Assembly (NCBI GenBank): GCA_016126655.1 | Contig: CP065955.1 | Location: 124,001 to 188,000 of the forward strand | Reading direction: 5' to 3' | Origin: Aerococcaceae bacterium zg-1292 | Lineage (GTDB): Bacteria; Bacillota; Bacilli; Lactobacillales; Aerococcaceae | DNA length: 64,000 nt | Shown here: positions 39,693-48,283 of the stretch, piece by piece | Position numbering within the stretch: the first letter of the stretch is position 1 | Layout of the letters: each line of letters starts with the position of its first letter | Translations under genes and position numbers: made by a program | The notes under the pieces: generated by a model | The model's database searches: none | The model's input: only the letters and a program-made list of their open reading frames with translations | Told to the model about the DNA's origin: nothing

Positions 39693-40604
39693 ATGGTGAT
39701 TGAGATGATAATTCAACTTTCAAACAAAATTAAGAGTTTAAGACAAGAAAAAAATTTGTCGCAGAGCGAGTTAGCTAAAGGTGTTTGTAGTCAAGGTTTT
39801 ATATCTAAAATTGAGAGAGGAGAAGTGGCGCCAGATATTGTAATGCTCACGAAATTAGCAAGAAAATTAGATGTCACTGTCGGCTATCTCATCGATGAAG
39901 TGTCCCTACCCAATCCGGCTAGAGTAAAGGATAAAGAATTAGATAAATATAAAGTAGACTTATCTGCTCTATTAGTCCATAAGTATTTTCAAGAAGTAGA
40001 AAGTACTGATAATAACAACACTATGGGAAATAATGCTGTTTTTGGGTATGATGCGCCATACTTTAATTGGTTAGAAGACTTAGTGAAAGACATGAATGAT
40101 TGTAATATTGGGGAAGTTATCGAAGAAATTCAAGGCGCTATCAAGATATTAAGCCCATCTTATCAACTTTCTAAAGAGGATATTGATTTAAAATTCAACT
40201 TATATAATATATTGGTTTGTCTAATGACACTGCAAAAAAAGTTCGAGCAGTCGATAGAATTAGCGTTACAATGTTATGCTTTACCAGAATTTCCCGAGAG
40301 TAATGCAGAAATTCAAATTCAAATACTGTACAGTGTAGCGCGCTCGTATTTTATGCTAAATCAGTGGATGGATTCCAATTTCTATGTTCAAAAATCAATT
40401 TACACATCTACGAAAACATCAAATTTCCTATTACTAGAGAAACTTTACGCATTAGCAGCTGAAAATTATTTAAACTTGCAAGATGATAATCTTGCGAAAG
40501 AATATGCGGATAAGGCACTGTTAATTGCTGAGATAAAAAATAATGAGTGGGTAATGCTATACATTAAAGAACTAGTGACGAGGATAGAAATGAACGAAAA
40601 GTAG
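39693..40604 (+). CDS. XRE-type regulator with TPR-like C-terminal domain
   Basis: This 303-residue protein has an N-terminal helix-turn-helix (IKSLRQEKNLSQSELAKGVCSQGFISKIERGEVAPDIVMLTKLARKLDV, about residues 12-61). The C-terminal part of about 200 residues is all-helical with TPR-like periodicity (for example QILYSVARSYFMLNQWMDSNFYVQKSI). This is the Rgg/PlcR (RRNPP) layout, which senses short peptides in other Firmicutes. No cognate peptide gene is seen. It is divergent from the secreted protein gene, its likely target by position only. AGGGAAGAA lies 8 nt before the ATG. Confidence 0.8.
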   Translation: MVIEMIIQLSNKIKSLRQEKNLSQSELAKGVCSQGFISKIERGEVAPDIVMLTKLARKLDVTVGYLIDEVSLPNPARVKDKELDKYKVDLSALLVHKYFQEVESTDNNNTMGNNAVFGYDAPYFNWLEDLVKDMNDCNIGEVIEEIQGAIKILSPSYQLSKEDIDLKFNLYNILVCLMTLQKKFEQSIELALQCYALPEFPESNAEIQIQILYSVARSYFMLNQWMDSNFYVQKSIYTSTKTSNFLLLEKLYALAAENYLNLQDDNLAKEYADKALLIAEIKNNEWVMLYIKELVTRIEMNEK

Positions 40605-40665
40605 TGGTATTAAATGAATGAAGTTCATTATGTGTGATTGATTACAAATTGAATACCAACACAAA

Positions 40666-40691
40666 ACAGCCCCGCCATTACACGGGGCTGT
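40666..40691. terminator. Bidirectional terminator
   Basis: ACAGCCCCG / CGGGGCTGT is a perfect 9-bp stem between convergent genes. Confidence 0.85.
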
Positions 40692-40702
40692 AAGTTTTAT
40701 TA

Positions 40703-42004
40703 TCACTTACCCAACGCATCAAATTTTTCTTTCATTGTAGGGTTATTGCGGGTTAATTTTTTAACGGTTAAATCTTCCGCCTTATTGTTCGCCAGACGCA
40801 AATTATTTTCAGATGATAATAGTGCTTGTTTAGTTTTCTCTAGATGCGTAATGGTTTTGTCAATTTCATCAATAGCAGTTTTAAATTTCCGGCTTGCTAA
40901 TTCATAGTTTTTTGCAAAGGCTTGTTTGAAAAGATTTAAGTCGTCTTCAAAATGCGCAATGTCGATATGTTGTTCACGCATTAATGCGACTTCTTGTTTA
41001 TACTGCAAGGAATTAAGTGCAGCATTACGCAAGAGAGTAATCATCGGAATGAAAAATTGCGGTCGGATAACATACATTTTCTCATAGGCATAGGATACGT
41101 CAACGATACCTCCATTATATAATTCACTATCTGCTTCCAGTAAGCTGACTAAGATGGCGTACTCGCATTGTTTTTCACGGCGGTCTTTGTCTAATTCTTT
41201 AAAGAAATGTTCGTTTTTCTTCTTCGTCGCTGTTTCATCACCTTCATTTTTCATCTCAAACATAATCGAGATAATTTCCGTGCCTTTATCATCAAATTCA
41301 CGGTAAATATAGTCGCCTTTACTGCCAGTTTTTGCATCATTATCTTTGCCAAATACTGCTTTAGGAAAGGCTGTAGTACGCAAGCGGTTGAATTCGATTT
41401 CGCAATGTTGTTCTAAACTCTCACCAATCATTTTTGTCGATTGTTTTGCCTTGAAATCTTTGTAAAATGCAATGGTTTCGTCCTTTTGTTTGAGCTGTAA
41501 TTCATATTTTTCTTTTAGGCTACTTTGTTCTAGTGCTACTTCTTTTTCGTGTAGTTGCAGCTGAGCAGTTAAGGCATCAATTTGTTTATCCTTTTGTGAT
41601 TGCATTTCCAGTAAAGTTAATTGATTTTGTTGATTAATTTGTTGCAGTTGATGCTCTAATTGTTGGAGTCTTTGTTCTTTGTCGTGCAACTGTTTGGCGT
41701 AGTCTTGCTCTAGTTTTTGCGTAGTTGCCACCAGTGCTTGACTATTTTTTTGCTTTTCTAAGTCTAAGGTATGAGTTAATTCGTTATAGGCTTGTTGCTG
41801 TTTAGTAAGTTCTTGTTGAAAATGTGTGTGTAACTGTTCCTCTTTTAAGGCAATATCTTGTTGATGGGCTTGTTCAATCTGAGTTAAGCGTTGATGGATT
41901 TCCATATCAAATTCTTGTGTACGTACTTGACTCACAATTGCAGCATAATGCGTCTTATCAATTTGAAATGTTTCGCCACAATGTGGACATTTAATGGCTT
42001 GCAT
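40703..42004 (-). CDS. DUF2130 domain protein with zinc ribbon and coiled coil
   Basis: This 433-residue protein starts [15 protein letters not shown], a CxxC zinc-ribbon half. A long Gln/Glu/Lys-rich coiled coil follows (about residues 25-190), then the DUF2130 core with [53 protein letters not shown] and a second helical tail. The core resembles a nuclease-like fold (D...E-K pattern), but function is unproven. Start 42004 was chosen for GGAG 7-8 nt upstream. Confidence 0.82.
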   Translation of the reverse strand: MQAIKCPHCGETFQIDKTHYAAIVSQVRTQEFDMEIHQRLTQIEQAHQQDIALKEEQLHTHFQQELTKQQQAYNELTHTLDLEKQKNSQALVATTQKLEQDYAKQLHDKEQRLQQLEHQLQQINQQNQLTLLEMQSQKDKQIDALTAQLQLHEKEVALEQSSLKEKYELQLKQKDETIAFYKDFKAKQSTKMIGESLEQHCEIEFNRLRTTAFPKAVFGKDNDAKTGSKGDYIYREFDDKGTEIISIMFEMKNEGDETATKKKNEHFFKELDKDRREKQCEYAILVSLLEADSELYNGGIVDVSYAYEKMYVIRPQFFIPMITLLRNAALNSLQYKQEVALMREQHIDIAHFEDDLNLFKQAFAKNYELASRKFKTAIDEIDKTITHLEKTKQALLSSENNLRLANNKAEDLTVKKLTRNNPTMKEKFDALGK

Positions 42005-42064
42005 AAGTATATCTCCTTCGAATTTTTCTTTGAAAATAGTGTAACACAAAAGCGTAAATGGACG

Positions 42065-42092
42065 CAAAAAAACACCTTGTCATACAAGGTGC
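42065..42092 (-). terminator. Terminator of birA-bioY
   Basis: On the minus strand CACCTTG / CAAGGTG with a TATGA loop is followed by TTTTTTT. Confidence 0.88.
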
Positions 42093-42101
42093 TATCAATG
42101 G

Positions 42102-42638
42102 TTATAATTTGCGTTGTAAATATGGATAAACACGTTGAGCAATTAATATTGCGACGATAATTTTTATTAAGTCACCCAGTAAAAATGGTGTGAGGCCAAT
42201 CGCTAAAATTTCGCTAACAGATTTGCCTAAGTTCATGACATAGTTCAGGAAATAACCTAAATAAGGCACACCGATTGCATAAATCAAGAGACTCGCTAAG
42301 AGGCAGTATAAAAATAAAGTCTTGTAATTTTGACGAGACGTGGATTTAAGACCGATACTCATCAATAATGTTGCCGGGATAAAGCTAATTGAAAAGCCTA
42401 ATGTTGGCAACATCGGACCGGATTTAAAGCCGGCAAAGACAGGTAGGCCGATAATACCGAGTAATACATAACTAATCGTGATAATGGCGGCTTGTTTTGG
42501 GGTGGCGAGCATACCAATGAGTAATACGACGAGTGTCTGCAAGGTAATAGGCACTGGCCACATTGGGATGGATAGTTGTGAGCAGACGATAAGTAAAGCG
42601 AGTAATAGTGCGGTTAATGTTAATTCTTTTGTTTTCAT
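42102..42638 (-). CDS. bioY: Biotin transporter S component BioY
   Basis: This 178-residue protein with about six TM helices binds biotin for ECF-type uptake. The pattern QLSIPMWPVPITLQTLVVLLIGML and GLPVFAGFKSG is typical of BioY. The start at 42638 follows GGAGAAATT; an upstream in-frame start has none. It lies 19 nt after birA and would use the EcfA1/A2/T module at 25-27 kb. Confidence 0.94.
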   Translation of the reverse strand: MKTKELTLTALLLALLIVCSQLSIPMWPVPITLQTLVVLLIGMLATPKQAAIITISYVLLGIIGLPVFAGFKSGPMLPTLGFSISFIPATLLMSIGLKSTSRQNYKTLFLYCLLASLLIYAIGVPYLGYFLNYVMNLGKSVSEILAIGLTPFLLGDLIKIIVAILIAQRVYPYLQRKL

Positions 42639-42657
42639 GATAATTTCTCCTTGCCAT

Positions 42658-43665
42658 TTAATCGATTTTTTTTGCAAATTGTTTACTGTCAAAATGTATT
42701 TCTTGACCGACTAATGTATGAATATTGCCGGCATCATCTTCGACGATTAAGTGTCCGTATTCATTAATGCCTCTAATCGTACCGTAGTGACTAGTTTGTA
42801 GTTGCTGATAATGGATACGCTGATTAATGCCGAGCAAATGTTGTTGATAATAAGCTAAATACTCACGCGCATCAACGTGTTGATGGTAGCCAACAAATAA
42901 TTGTAAAAAGCGTTCCAGTAATTGGATATAATTAAATTGTTCAGGCAAGGTGTCGCCAAACAAGGTGCCGGCAACTTGTTGCGTGGTGGTATCTGCTTGA
43001 CTAAAGTCACCAGCTAGATTCAAGCCGATACCGATAATAATTCCATTAACTTGTCCGGACTCCATATCCATAATGGATTCGCATAATATCCCGCCGACTT
43101 TACGGTAATTATAAAAGAGGTCATTGACCCATTTAATTTGCATCGGTTGATTGACAAATTCAGATAATGCTTGTCCCATCGCACTAGCGCTTAGTAAGGT
43201 GTAGAGTGGAATATCTTGTAGTACTTTTGTGTTAGGCTTAACCACGAGCGATAAATATAATCCGTCTTTAATGGATGAATGGAATTGGCGACCATGACGA
43301 CCGCGTCCTTTAGTTTGTTCTTTTGCGATAATTAAGGCAGGTTGATTTGGGTGCTTCCCTAAATGAATTTTTGCTAAATCATTGGTAGAAGATACTTGGT
43401 CATATAATTGAACGTGTAATGCTGGCCAAATCGCTTGCAGTGAATACGTTAGTTGGGCTTGATTTAATGTATTGGGTAAGGCTATTAACGCATAGCCGCG
43501 TTTATGAAATTGTTCGATAGCATAACCTTGGTTTTTCAACTCTTTGATGGCTTTCCAGATAGTATTACGCGAAACGTGTAATTGGTCGGCAATGTACTGA
43601 CCGGATACGGCATCCGGAAAGGCTTCAAGTAAATAGGTTAAGACCTGTTGTACAGTAGGTGACAT
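42658..43665 (-). CDS. birA: Biotin--protein ligase / biotin repressor
   Basis: This 335-residue bifunctional protein has an N-terminal winged HTH (about residues 5-60, SGQYIADQLHVSRNTIWKAIKEL) and a biotin ligase domain with the BioAMP loop GRGRHGR (120-126), KWVNDLFY and GGILCE. The C-terminal SH3-like domain is present. It attaches biotin to carboxylases and may repress bioY, with which it forms an operon. No clear BirA operator is seen upstream; that region is filled by the repeat array. Confidence 0.95.
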   Translation of the reverse strand: MSPTVQQVLTYLLEAFPDAVSGQYIADQLHVSRNTIWKAIKELKNQGYAIEQFHKRGYALIALPNTLNQAQLTYSLQAIWPALHVQLYDQVSSTNDLAKIHLGKHPNQPALIIAKEQTKGRGRHGRQFHSSIKDGLYLSLVVKPNTKVLQDIPLYTLLSASAMGQALSEFVNQPMQIKWVNDLFYNYRKVGGILCESIMDMESGQVNGIIIGIGLNLAGDFSQADTTTQQVAGTLFGDTLPEQFNYIQLLERFLQLFVGYHQHVDAREYLAYYQQHLLGINQRIHYQQLQTSHYGTIRGINEYGHLIVEDDAGNIHTLVGQEIHFDSKQFAKKID

Positions 43666-43697
43666 TGTCGTTACTCCTCTTTTTGGATTTAATGAGC

Positions 43698-43740
43698 GGC
43701 AATGGTGTTCGTTTTAAAGCGCTCCTTGTCGCACGATGTT
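43698..43740 (-). repeat. Left-end fragment of the 120-bp repeat
   Basis: Read on the minus strand it begins AACATCGTGCGACAAGGAGCGC like the class-2 copies next to it, then diverges. It is the sixth and truncated member of the array upstream of birA. Confidence 0.7.
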
Positions 43741-43860
43741 GGATTCTGGCTCGTTCGGACTGCCTCGACATCCACTTCAGAAGTCTGTTCTGTGCGCTAC
43801 TCGCACGCCACTGACTTCCTCCAGTGGTTCGAGTCAGAACGTCCTCTCTCGCACTATGTT
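43741..43860 (-). repeat. 120-bp structured repeat, class 1 / hairpin A (array member 5)
   Basis: On the minus strand: outer arms GGAC / GTCC, inner arms CTCGA / TCGAG, anchor ACCACT / AGTGG, apical hairpin GTGCG / CGCAC. It is exactly 120 bp and near-identical to the copies at 43981 and 44221. Confidence 0.93.
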
Positions 43861-43980
43861 GGATTCCGGCTCCAAGTCGCTGAAATGACGTCCACTTCGC
43901 ATAACTCTTGAAGCGCCTGAGCGCTTCAGCGCCTTCTGCTCCAGTGGTTCATTTCAGAGCGCTCCTTGTCGCACGATGTT
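43861..43980 (-). repeat. 120-bp structured repeat, class 2 / hairpin B (array member 4)
   Basis: On the minus strand: outer arms CAAG / CTTG, inner arms TGAAATGA / TCATTTCA, anchor ACCACT / AGTGG, apical hairpin GAAGCGC / GCGCTTC. It is exactly 120 bp. Confidence 0.93.
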
Positions 43981-44100
43981 GGATTCTGGCTCGTTCGGAC
44001 TGCCTCGACATCCACTTCAGAAGTCTGTTCTGTGCGCTACTCGCACGCCACTGACTTCCTCCAGTGGTTCGAGTCAGAACGTCCTCTCTCGCACTATGCT
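43981..44100 (-). repeat. 120-bp structured repeat, class 1 / hairpin A (array member 3)
   Basis: Same sequence as 43741-43860 apart from single-base changes near its outer end (GCACTATGCT instead of GCACTATGTT on the plus strand). Confidence 0.93.
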
Positions 44101-44220
44101 AGATTACGGCTCCAAGTCGCTGAAATGACGTCCACTTCGCATAACTCTTGAAGCGCCTGAGCGCTTCAGCGCCTTCTGCTCCAGTGGTTCATTTCAGAGC
44201 GCTCCTTGTCGCACGATGTT
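44101..44220 (-). repeat. 120-bp structured repeat, class 2 / hairpin B (array member 2)
   Basis: Same as 43861-43980 except a few bases at the right terminus (GTAATCT instead of GGAATCC on the minus strand). The 240-bp period with members 3 and 4 indicates duplication of a two-repeat unit. Confidence 0.93.
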
Positions 44221-44340
44221 GGATTCTGGCTCGTTCGGACTGCCTCGACATCCACTTCAGAAGTCTGTTCTGTGCGCTACTCGCACGCCACTGACTTCCT
44301 CCAGTGGTTCGAGTCAGAACGTCCTCTCTCGCACTATGTT
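44221..44340 (-). repeat. 120-bp structured repeat, class 1 / hairpin A (array member 1)
   Basis: First member of the array on the minus strand, identical in plan to 43741-43860. The minus-strand left end AACATAGTGCGAGAGAGG is intact. Confidence 0.93.
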
Positions 44341-44413
44341 ATACTGCTAAGATTATAAGGTAATTGAGTTTTTGTCAACCGTTTTATTAGAAAAGGTGAC
44401 GAAAAACATATAG

Positions 44414-44447
44414 GAAAAAGACGCATACTTATCATTAAGTATGCGTC
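44414..44447 (-). terminator. Terminator of the M24 peptidase gene
   Basis: On the minus strand GACGCATACTT / AAGTATGCGTC is an 11-bp perfect stem followed by TTTTTCC. Confidence 0.9.
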
Positions 44448-44456
44448 AAAATTTTG

Positions 44457-45551
44457 TTATTTTGGTTGGATAATCTGTAAATCTTTTGGTGCCTCGTTGA
44501 GAACGCGGCAGCCATCTTCGGTAACGACAACTAAGTCTTCAATTCGCACTCCCAATTTTCCAGGTAAATAAATGCCTGGCTCAATGGAAAAGACATTACC
44601 TACTTTGACAGTATCTTGATTAAATGGACCAACATCACCGGGCTCATGGACTTCAATCCCGATGCTATGTCCAGTACGATGTGTAAAGTATTGACCATAA
44701 CCCGCAGCTTCAATGACGTCGCGGGCTGCTTTATCGATTGAGGCAAAAGTGACACCAGGTTTAACTTGGGCAATTGCATTTAAGTTTGCTTTTAACACAG
44801 TTTGATATACTGTCCTTGCTTCGTCAGATGGCTCACCGTAAAAGACAGTTCTGGTCATATCGCTAGCGTAGCCATCGTAAAAGCTACCGATATCGATAAT
44901 GACACTGTCACCGATTTTAGGTGTATCATCATTGGTGATGTGGTGAGGGTCTGCGCCATTTGCGCCGTAAGCAATAATCGGGTCAAATGAAAAACCATCA
45001 CAGTCATGTTGACGATATAAAGTTGCAAGTTCACCAACTAGAGTCGATTCGGGCAGTCCACTAGGGATTTTTTCAATAATTTTAGCCATCACTTGGTCGT
45101 TGCGGTGAGATGCTTCGAGCATCGTTTCAATTTCTTCCGCTGATTTGATACCGCGTAAACCATCGCTGATAGGACTACCGTTAGCAAATGTTGCGTCAGG
45201 TTTCAATGCCATTAATGCCAATAAAAAGCGGCTAGGCCAATCTTTGTCGATACCAATTGCCGCATTAGTTGCCATTGATTCTGCAAGTGGTTTTAGTGCG
45301 GGTTCGCCATCATAATGATAAATAACCGCTGTATTATCCGGTAAGGCGATAGGTTCAGGGAATAGACGGTTGAGGTGTAATGTTAAGTTACCATGTGCTG
45401 AAATATGCAAAACATAGAAGCGTTCACCGGGGTGTAAATTTTCATATCCTGTCAAATAAAAGATAGTTGTCGGGTTACTAATGATGAGGTCGGTTAATTT
45501 TTGTCGATTTAACTCTTCAACGAGCGAGGAAATACGTGTATAATGAATCAT
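44457..45551 (-). CDS. M24 family Xaa-Pro peptidase (PepQ/PepP-like)
   Basis: This 364-residue metallopeptidase has an N-terminal creatinase-like domain (residues 1-130) and a C-terminal pita-bread domain. Metal ligands are visible in DIGSFYDGYASDMTRTV (two Asp), HRTGHSIGIEVHEPGDV (His), SIEPGIYLPG (Glu) and GVRIEDLV (Glu). It likely cleaves X-Pro peptides in the cytosol. ATG 45551 was preferred because AAGGAG lies 8 nt upstream; an ATG two codons earlier is too close. Confidence 0.92.
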   Translation of the reverse strand: MIHYTRISSLVEELNRQKLTDLIISNPTTIFYLTGYENLHPGERFYVLHISAHGNLTLHLNRLFPEPIALPDNTAVIYHYDGEPALKPLAESMATNAAIGIDKDWPSRFLLALMALKPDATFANGSPISDGLRGIKSAEEIETMLEASHRNDQVMAKIIEKIPSGLPESTLVGELATLYRQHDCDGFSFDPIIAYGANGADPHHITNDDTPKIGDSVIIDIGSFYDGYASDMTRTVFYGEPSDEARTVYQTVLKANLNAIAQVKPGVTFASIDKAARDVIEAAGYGQYFTHRTGHSIGIEVHEPGDVGPFNQDTVKVGNVFSIEPGIYLPGKLGVRIEDLVVVTEDGCRVLNEAPKDLQIIQPK

Positions 45552-45728
45552 AAGCATTCTCCTTAATGTAAACTATTACTATTATTATAGTAGAATGATA
45601 TGAAAAAAGAAACTCAAAACCAAACGACTATCCAGCTAAATGCTGTAACGATAAGCTAACAATTGATTATGAAAAAGAAATGTGCTTTTAGTAGACGAAT
45701 GAGTGTTCTAACAGTCAAATGTAAATAA

Positions 45729-45770
45729 ACATAGTGAGAGCGCGGGCGTTCTGACTTGAACTACTGGAAT
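45729..45770 (+). repeat. Left half of a split 120-bp repeat
   Basis: ACATAGTGAGAGCGCGGGCGTTCTGACTTGAACTACTGGAA is a complete left half (outer GGGC, inner GACTTGA). Its right half continues at 45895 after an inserted copy. Confidence 0.8.
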
Positions 45771-45893
45771 ACATAGTGTGTGAGAGAGGGTGTTCTGGCT
45801 TGAATCACTGGAGAAAGTTACCGGCGTGCGAGCAACGCACAAAGGGGACTTTTGAAGTGGACGTCAAGCCAACCCGAACGAACCGGCATTCAA
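45771..45893 (+). repeat. 120-bp structured repeat, class 1 / hairpin A, inserted in another copy
   Basis: Outer arms GGGT / ACCC, inner arms GGCTTGA / TCAAGCC, apical hairpin GTGCG / CGCAC. It is complete from CATAGTGTGTGAGAG to GAACGAACCGG and separates the two halves of a second element. Confidence 0.88.
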
Positions 45894-45894
45894 A

Positions 45895-45969
45895 ATACCG
45901 GCGTGCGAGTCATCGCACAGAGGCAGCTTTTGAAGTGGAGGTCAAGTCAACCCAAGCGAACCAGAATAG
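45895..45969 (+). repeat. Right half of the split 120-bp repeat
   Basis: Starts in the apical region (GGCGTGCGAGTCATCGCACAG, hairpin GTGCGA / TCGCAC). Its right inner arm TCAAGTC matches the GACTTGA of the left half at 45729, not the GGCTTGA of the inserted copy. It ends GAACCAGAATA at the AGGAG of the next gene. Confidence 0.82.
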
Positions 45970-45971
45970 GA

Positions 45972-46583
45972 GTGTTTACAATAGGTATTTCATTAAAAAA
46001 GAAGCGATTAATTATTCGAGTGACTACAATTATCGGTATTATCTTAGCCTTGGTTGGTTCGTATTTTATCGCTAAATCAAGTTATTTTAAGCCGAATGGT
46101 GGCTTTTATGTATTATTATTAAAAATTGGTCCTTGGGCGCCGATTATCTTTATTTGTTTGCAAATTTCTCAAATTATTTATCCGATGATTCCCTTTGGTT
46201 TAACAAATGTGATTGGAAATTTAGTATTTGGTACAGGATGGGGATTTTTGTTTAATTGTATTGGTATGCTGATTGGCTCGAGTATCAACTTTTACTTAGG
46301 ACGTCGGTATGGCGAACATGTAATTAAAGCATTTATTTCGGATGAAAAATTTGATGAGTATGTGCATAAGATGAATGACAGTCATGCCTTTGAAAAATTA
46401 TTGGCTATCGGATTTATATTACCTGTCTTTCCAGATGATTTATTTTGTATGTTTTCAGGAATGTCCAATATGACATTTAAAAAATTCTTCCGCCTAGTTA
46501 TTTTATATCGTCCAATTTCATTGTTTGTCTTTACCTATGCGTGGGCGGCGATTATTCAATACATCGCAAGTTTTATCCACTAA
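45972..46583 (+). CDS. VTT/SNARE-associated (TVP38/DedA-like) membrane protein
   Basis: The membrane protein of about 200 residues has about five hydrophobic segments and the VTT core [41 protein letters not shown], with [26 protein letters not shown] downstream. The family includes putative lipid transporters/scramblases. The start is unclear. GTG 45972 is the nearest legal codon but overlaps the AGGAG. ATA at 45981 is at the ideal distance. Longer reading would begin inside the repeat. TMs begin at about [16 protein letters not shown]. Confidence 0.8.
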   Translation: MFTIGISLKKKRLIIRVTTIIGIILALVGSYFIAKSSYFKPNGGFYVLLLKIGPWAPIIFICLQISQIIYPMIPFGLTNVIGNLVFGTGWGFLFNCIGMLIGSSINFYLGRRYGEHVIKAFISDEKFDEYVHKMNDSHAFEKLLAIGFILPVFPDDLFCMFSGMSNMTFKKFFRLVILYRPISLFVFTYAWAAIIQYIASFIH

Positions 46584-46612
46584 TGAGTTGCAGAGAGAAA
46601 GAAGGCATTAAT

Positions 46613-46861
46613 GTGAAAAAAGTAATTCAAGGCTCGGTTCATTTGTATCAAAAGTACATTTCACCAGCCTTTCCACCGTCGTGTCGGTATTACCCATCGT
46701 GTTCAAATTATATGCTAGATGCAGTAGAAAAGCATGGTGCCATCAAAGGTGGAGTCATGGGTATGGCACGCATTTGTCGTTGTCATCCATTTGTAAAGGG
46801 AGGCCGTGATGAAGTGCCAGATTATTTTACATTGCGTCGCAATCCGCACCAACGACAATAA
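46613..46861 (+). CDS. yidD: Membrane protein insertion efficiency factor YidD
   Basis: This 82-residue protein has the conserved core [50 protein letters not shown], including the family Cys residues. The GTG at 46613 gives the usual MKKVIQ start and has AGAAAGAAGG upstream; the overlapping ATG at 46611 is out of frame. It lies 29 nt after the VTT gene. Confidence 0.93.
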   Translation: MKKVIQGSVHLYQKYISPAFPPSCRYYPSCSNYMLDAVEKHGAIKGGVMGMARICRCHPFVKGGRDEVPDYFTLRRNPHQRQ

Positions 46862-46867
46862 TTATTT

Positions 46868-46916
46868 TATCGCTAGATTAGTTCTTGATATATGAAGGAC
46901 TATTCGGCGATTTTTT
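46868..46916 (+). terminator. Terminator after yidD
   Basis: ATCGC ... AGT-C-T / A-GACT ... GCGAT pair across about 45 nt with a small internal bulge, followed by TTTTTTG. Confidence 0.65.
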
Positions 46917-46983
46917 GATATTAAGAGATGAAATACTACCAAAATATTTCAGTAGATATTTGCGGACGGAGTCAATAAGTTTG

Positions 46984-46992
46984 TGATATAAT
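46984..46992 (+). promoter_or_regulatory. Extended -10 promoter upstream of cdaA
   Basis: TGATATAAT is an extended -10; no good -35 is visible. Transcription would start near 47000 and run through three repeat copies (about 430 nt) before cdaA. Confidence 0.5.
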
Positions 46993-47061
46993 AGGATGTA
47001 CAAGTTGGAGCTGAGCAATCAATGCTCAGCACTATTCTGTTGTTTTCATTGATAAAGACAA

Positions 47062-47182
47062 ACCATAGTGAGAGAGAGGGCGTTTTGCCTCGAACCACTG
47101 GAGAAAGATGACGGCGTGTGCGAAAGCGCACAGAGGAATCTTTTGAAGTGGACGTCGAGGCAGCCCGAACGAACCAGAATAA
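47062..47182 (+). repeat. 120-bp structured repeat, class 1 / hairpin A
   Basis: Outer arms GGGC / GCCC, inner arms GCCTCGA / TCGAGGC (a distinct covarying pair), anchor ACCACT / AGTGG, apical hairpin GTGTGC / GCGCAC with one G-U pair. Confidence 0.94.
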
Positions 47183-47302
47183 ACCATAGTGAGAGTACGG
47201 GTGCTCTGACTTGAACCACTGGAGAAAGATGACGGCGTGTGCGAAAGCGCACAGAGGAATCTTTTGAAGTGGATGTCAAGTCAACCCGAACGAACCAGAA
47301 TA
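47183..47302 (+). repeat. 120-bp structured repeat, class 1 / hairpin A
   Basis: Apical half is identical to the preceding copy, but the arms differ and still pair: outer GGGT / ACCC, inner GACTTGA / TCAAGTC. Confidence 0.94.
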
Positions 47303-47422
47303 AACCATAGTGTGACAAGGAGTGCTTTGAAATGGACCACTGGAGCAGAGTACGCCGAAGCGCTGAGGCGCTTCAAGGACTATGTGAAGTGGAGACATTT
47401 CAATGACTTGGAACCAGAATAA
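47303..47422 (+). repeat. 120-bp structured repeat, class 2 / hairpin B
   Basis: Outer arms CAAG / CTTG, inner arms TTGAAATG / CATTTCAA, apical hairpin GAAGCGC / GCGCTTC. The end GAACCAGAATAA abuts GGAGG of cdaA. Confidence 0.94.
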
Positions 47423-47434
47423 GGAGGGGAAACA

Positions 47435-48283
47435 TTGATTGATTGGATAGTCCAATATATGGGCGATCAAACATTGGCTAAAGTATTAGATATACTCATC
47501 GTGTGGTTTTTGATTAACCAAATTTTAGTTTGGGCCCGTGGTACGCGTGTGATGAATATCTTAAAAGGTGTAGCCTTAATTTTCATTGCCCGTGCATTAA
47601 GTTCCATGCTTGGTTTGCAAACAATCGATTGGTTGCTAAATCAGGTTATTTCATGGGGTGTAGTAGCAGCGATTATTTTATTTCAGCCAGAGATTCGTAA
47701 AGCGTTGGAAAATCTCGGGCGCAATATGTTTCGTAATCGCAAAAATAATCAAAATCCAAGTGATAAATTGATTGCAGATATTGAAAAATCTGTTCAATAT
47801 ATGTCGCGTCGTAAAATTGGAGCGCTAATTTCGATTGAAGCGGAAGATAGCTTAGAAGAGTTTGTGAAAACAGGTATTGCGATGGATTCGTATGTCAGTA
47901 ATCAATTATTGATAAATATCTTTATTCCCAATACACCGCTACATGATGGGGCAGTGATTATTTCAGATTATCGCATTGCGTCAGCATCCAGCTATTTGCC
48001 ATTATCTGAAAGTACATTAATCCCTAAAGAATTAGGTACGCGTCACCGCGCGGCGATTGGTTTGGGTGAAGTAACGGATGCACTAACTGTTATTGTCTCC
48101 GAAGAAACAGGGGCAATTTCGCTCGTAAAGCGTGATCACCTACACCGTGATGTGACTGCGCAGGAATTGAATGAGTTATTGCATCAATATCTAGCCACCG
48201 AAACACCAGAAGAAGAAAAATCCTTTATGCAATTAGTAAAAGATTTCTTTTCTAGTATGACTCAAAAGGGGGAATCTTCATGA
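47435..48283 (+). CDS. cdaA: Diadenylate cyclase CdaA
   Basis: This 282-residue membrane-bound enzyme makes cyclic di-AMP from two ATP. Three N-terminal TM helices (about residues 10-85) are followed by the DAC domain with the catalytic DGAVIIS (about 170) and RHRAAIG (about 204-210) motifs. A TTG start follows AAGGAGGGG. It overlaps cdaR by 4 nt (ATGA). It is the first gene of the conserved cdaA-cdaR-glmM operon, with three repeat copies in its leader. Confidence 0.97.
   Translation: MIDWIVQYMGDQTLAKVLDILIVWFLINQILVWARGTRVMNILKGVALIFIARALSSMLGLQTIDWLLNQVISWGVVAAIILFQPEIRKALENLGRNMFRNRKNNQNPSDKLIADIEKSVQYMSRRKIGALISIEAEDSLEEFVKTGIAMDSYVSNQLLINIFIPNTPLHDGAVIISDYRIASASSYLPLSESTLIPKELGTRHRAAIGLGEVTDALTVIVSEETGAISLVKRDHLHRDVTAQELNELLHQYLATETPEEEKSFMQLVKDFFSSMTQKGESS

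Noticed and set aside
43702-44340. Repetitive open frames reading MSHDVGFWLVRTASTSTSEV-like peptides
   Set aside because: They are translations of the structured repeat array, lack ribosome binding sites, and base changes follow helix pairing, not codon position.
43741-44340. CRISPR array
   Set aside because: The period is 120/240 bp with no short direct repeats separated by unique spacers, and no cas genes are present.
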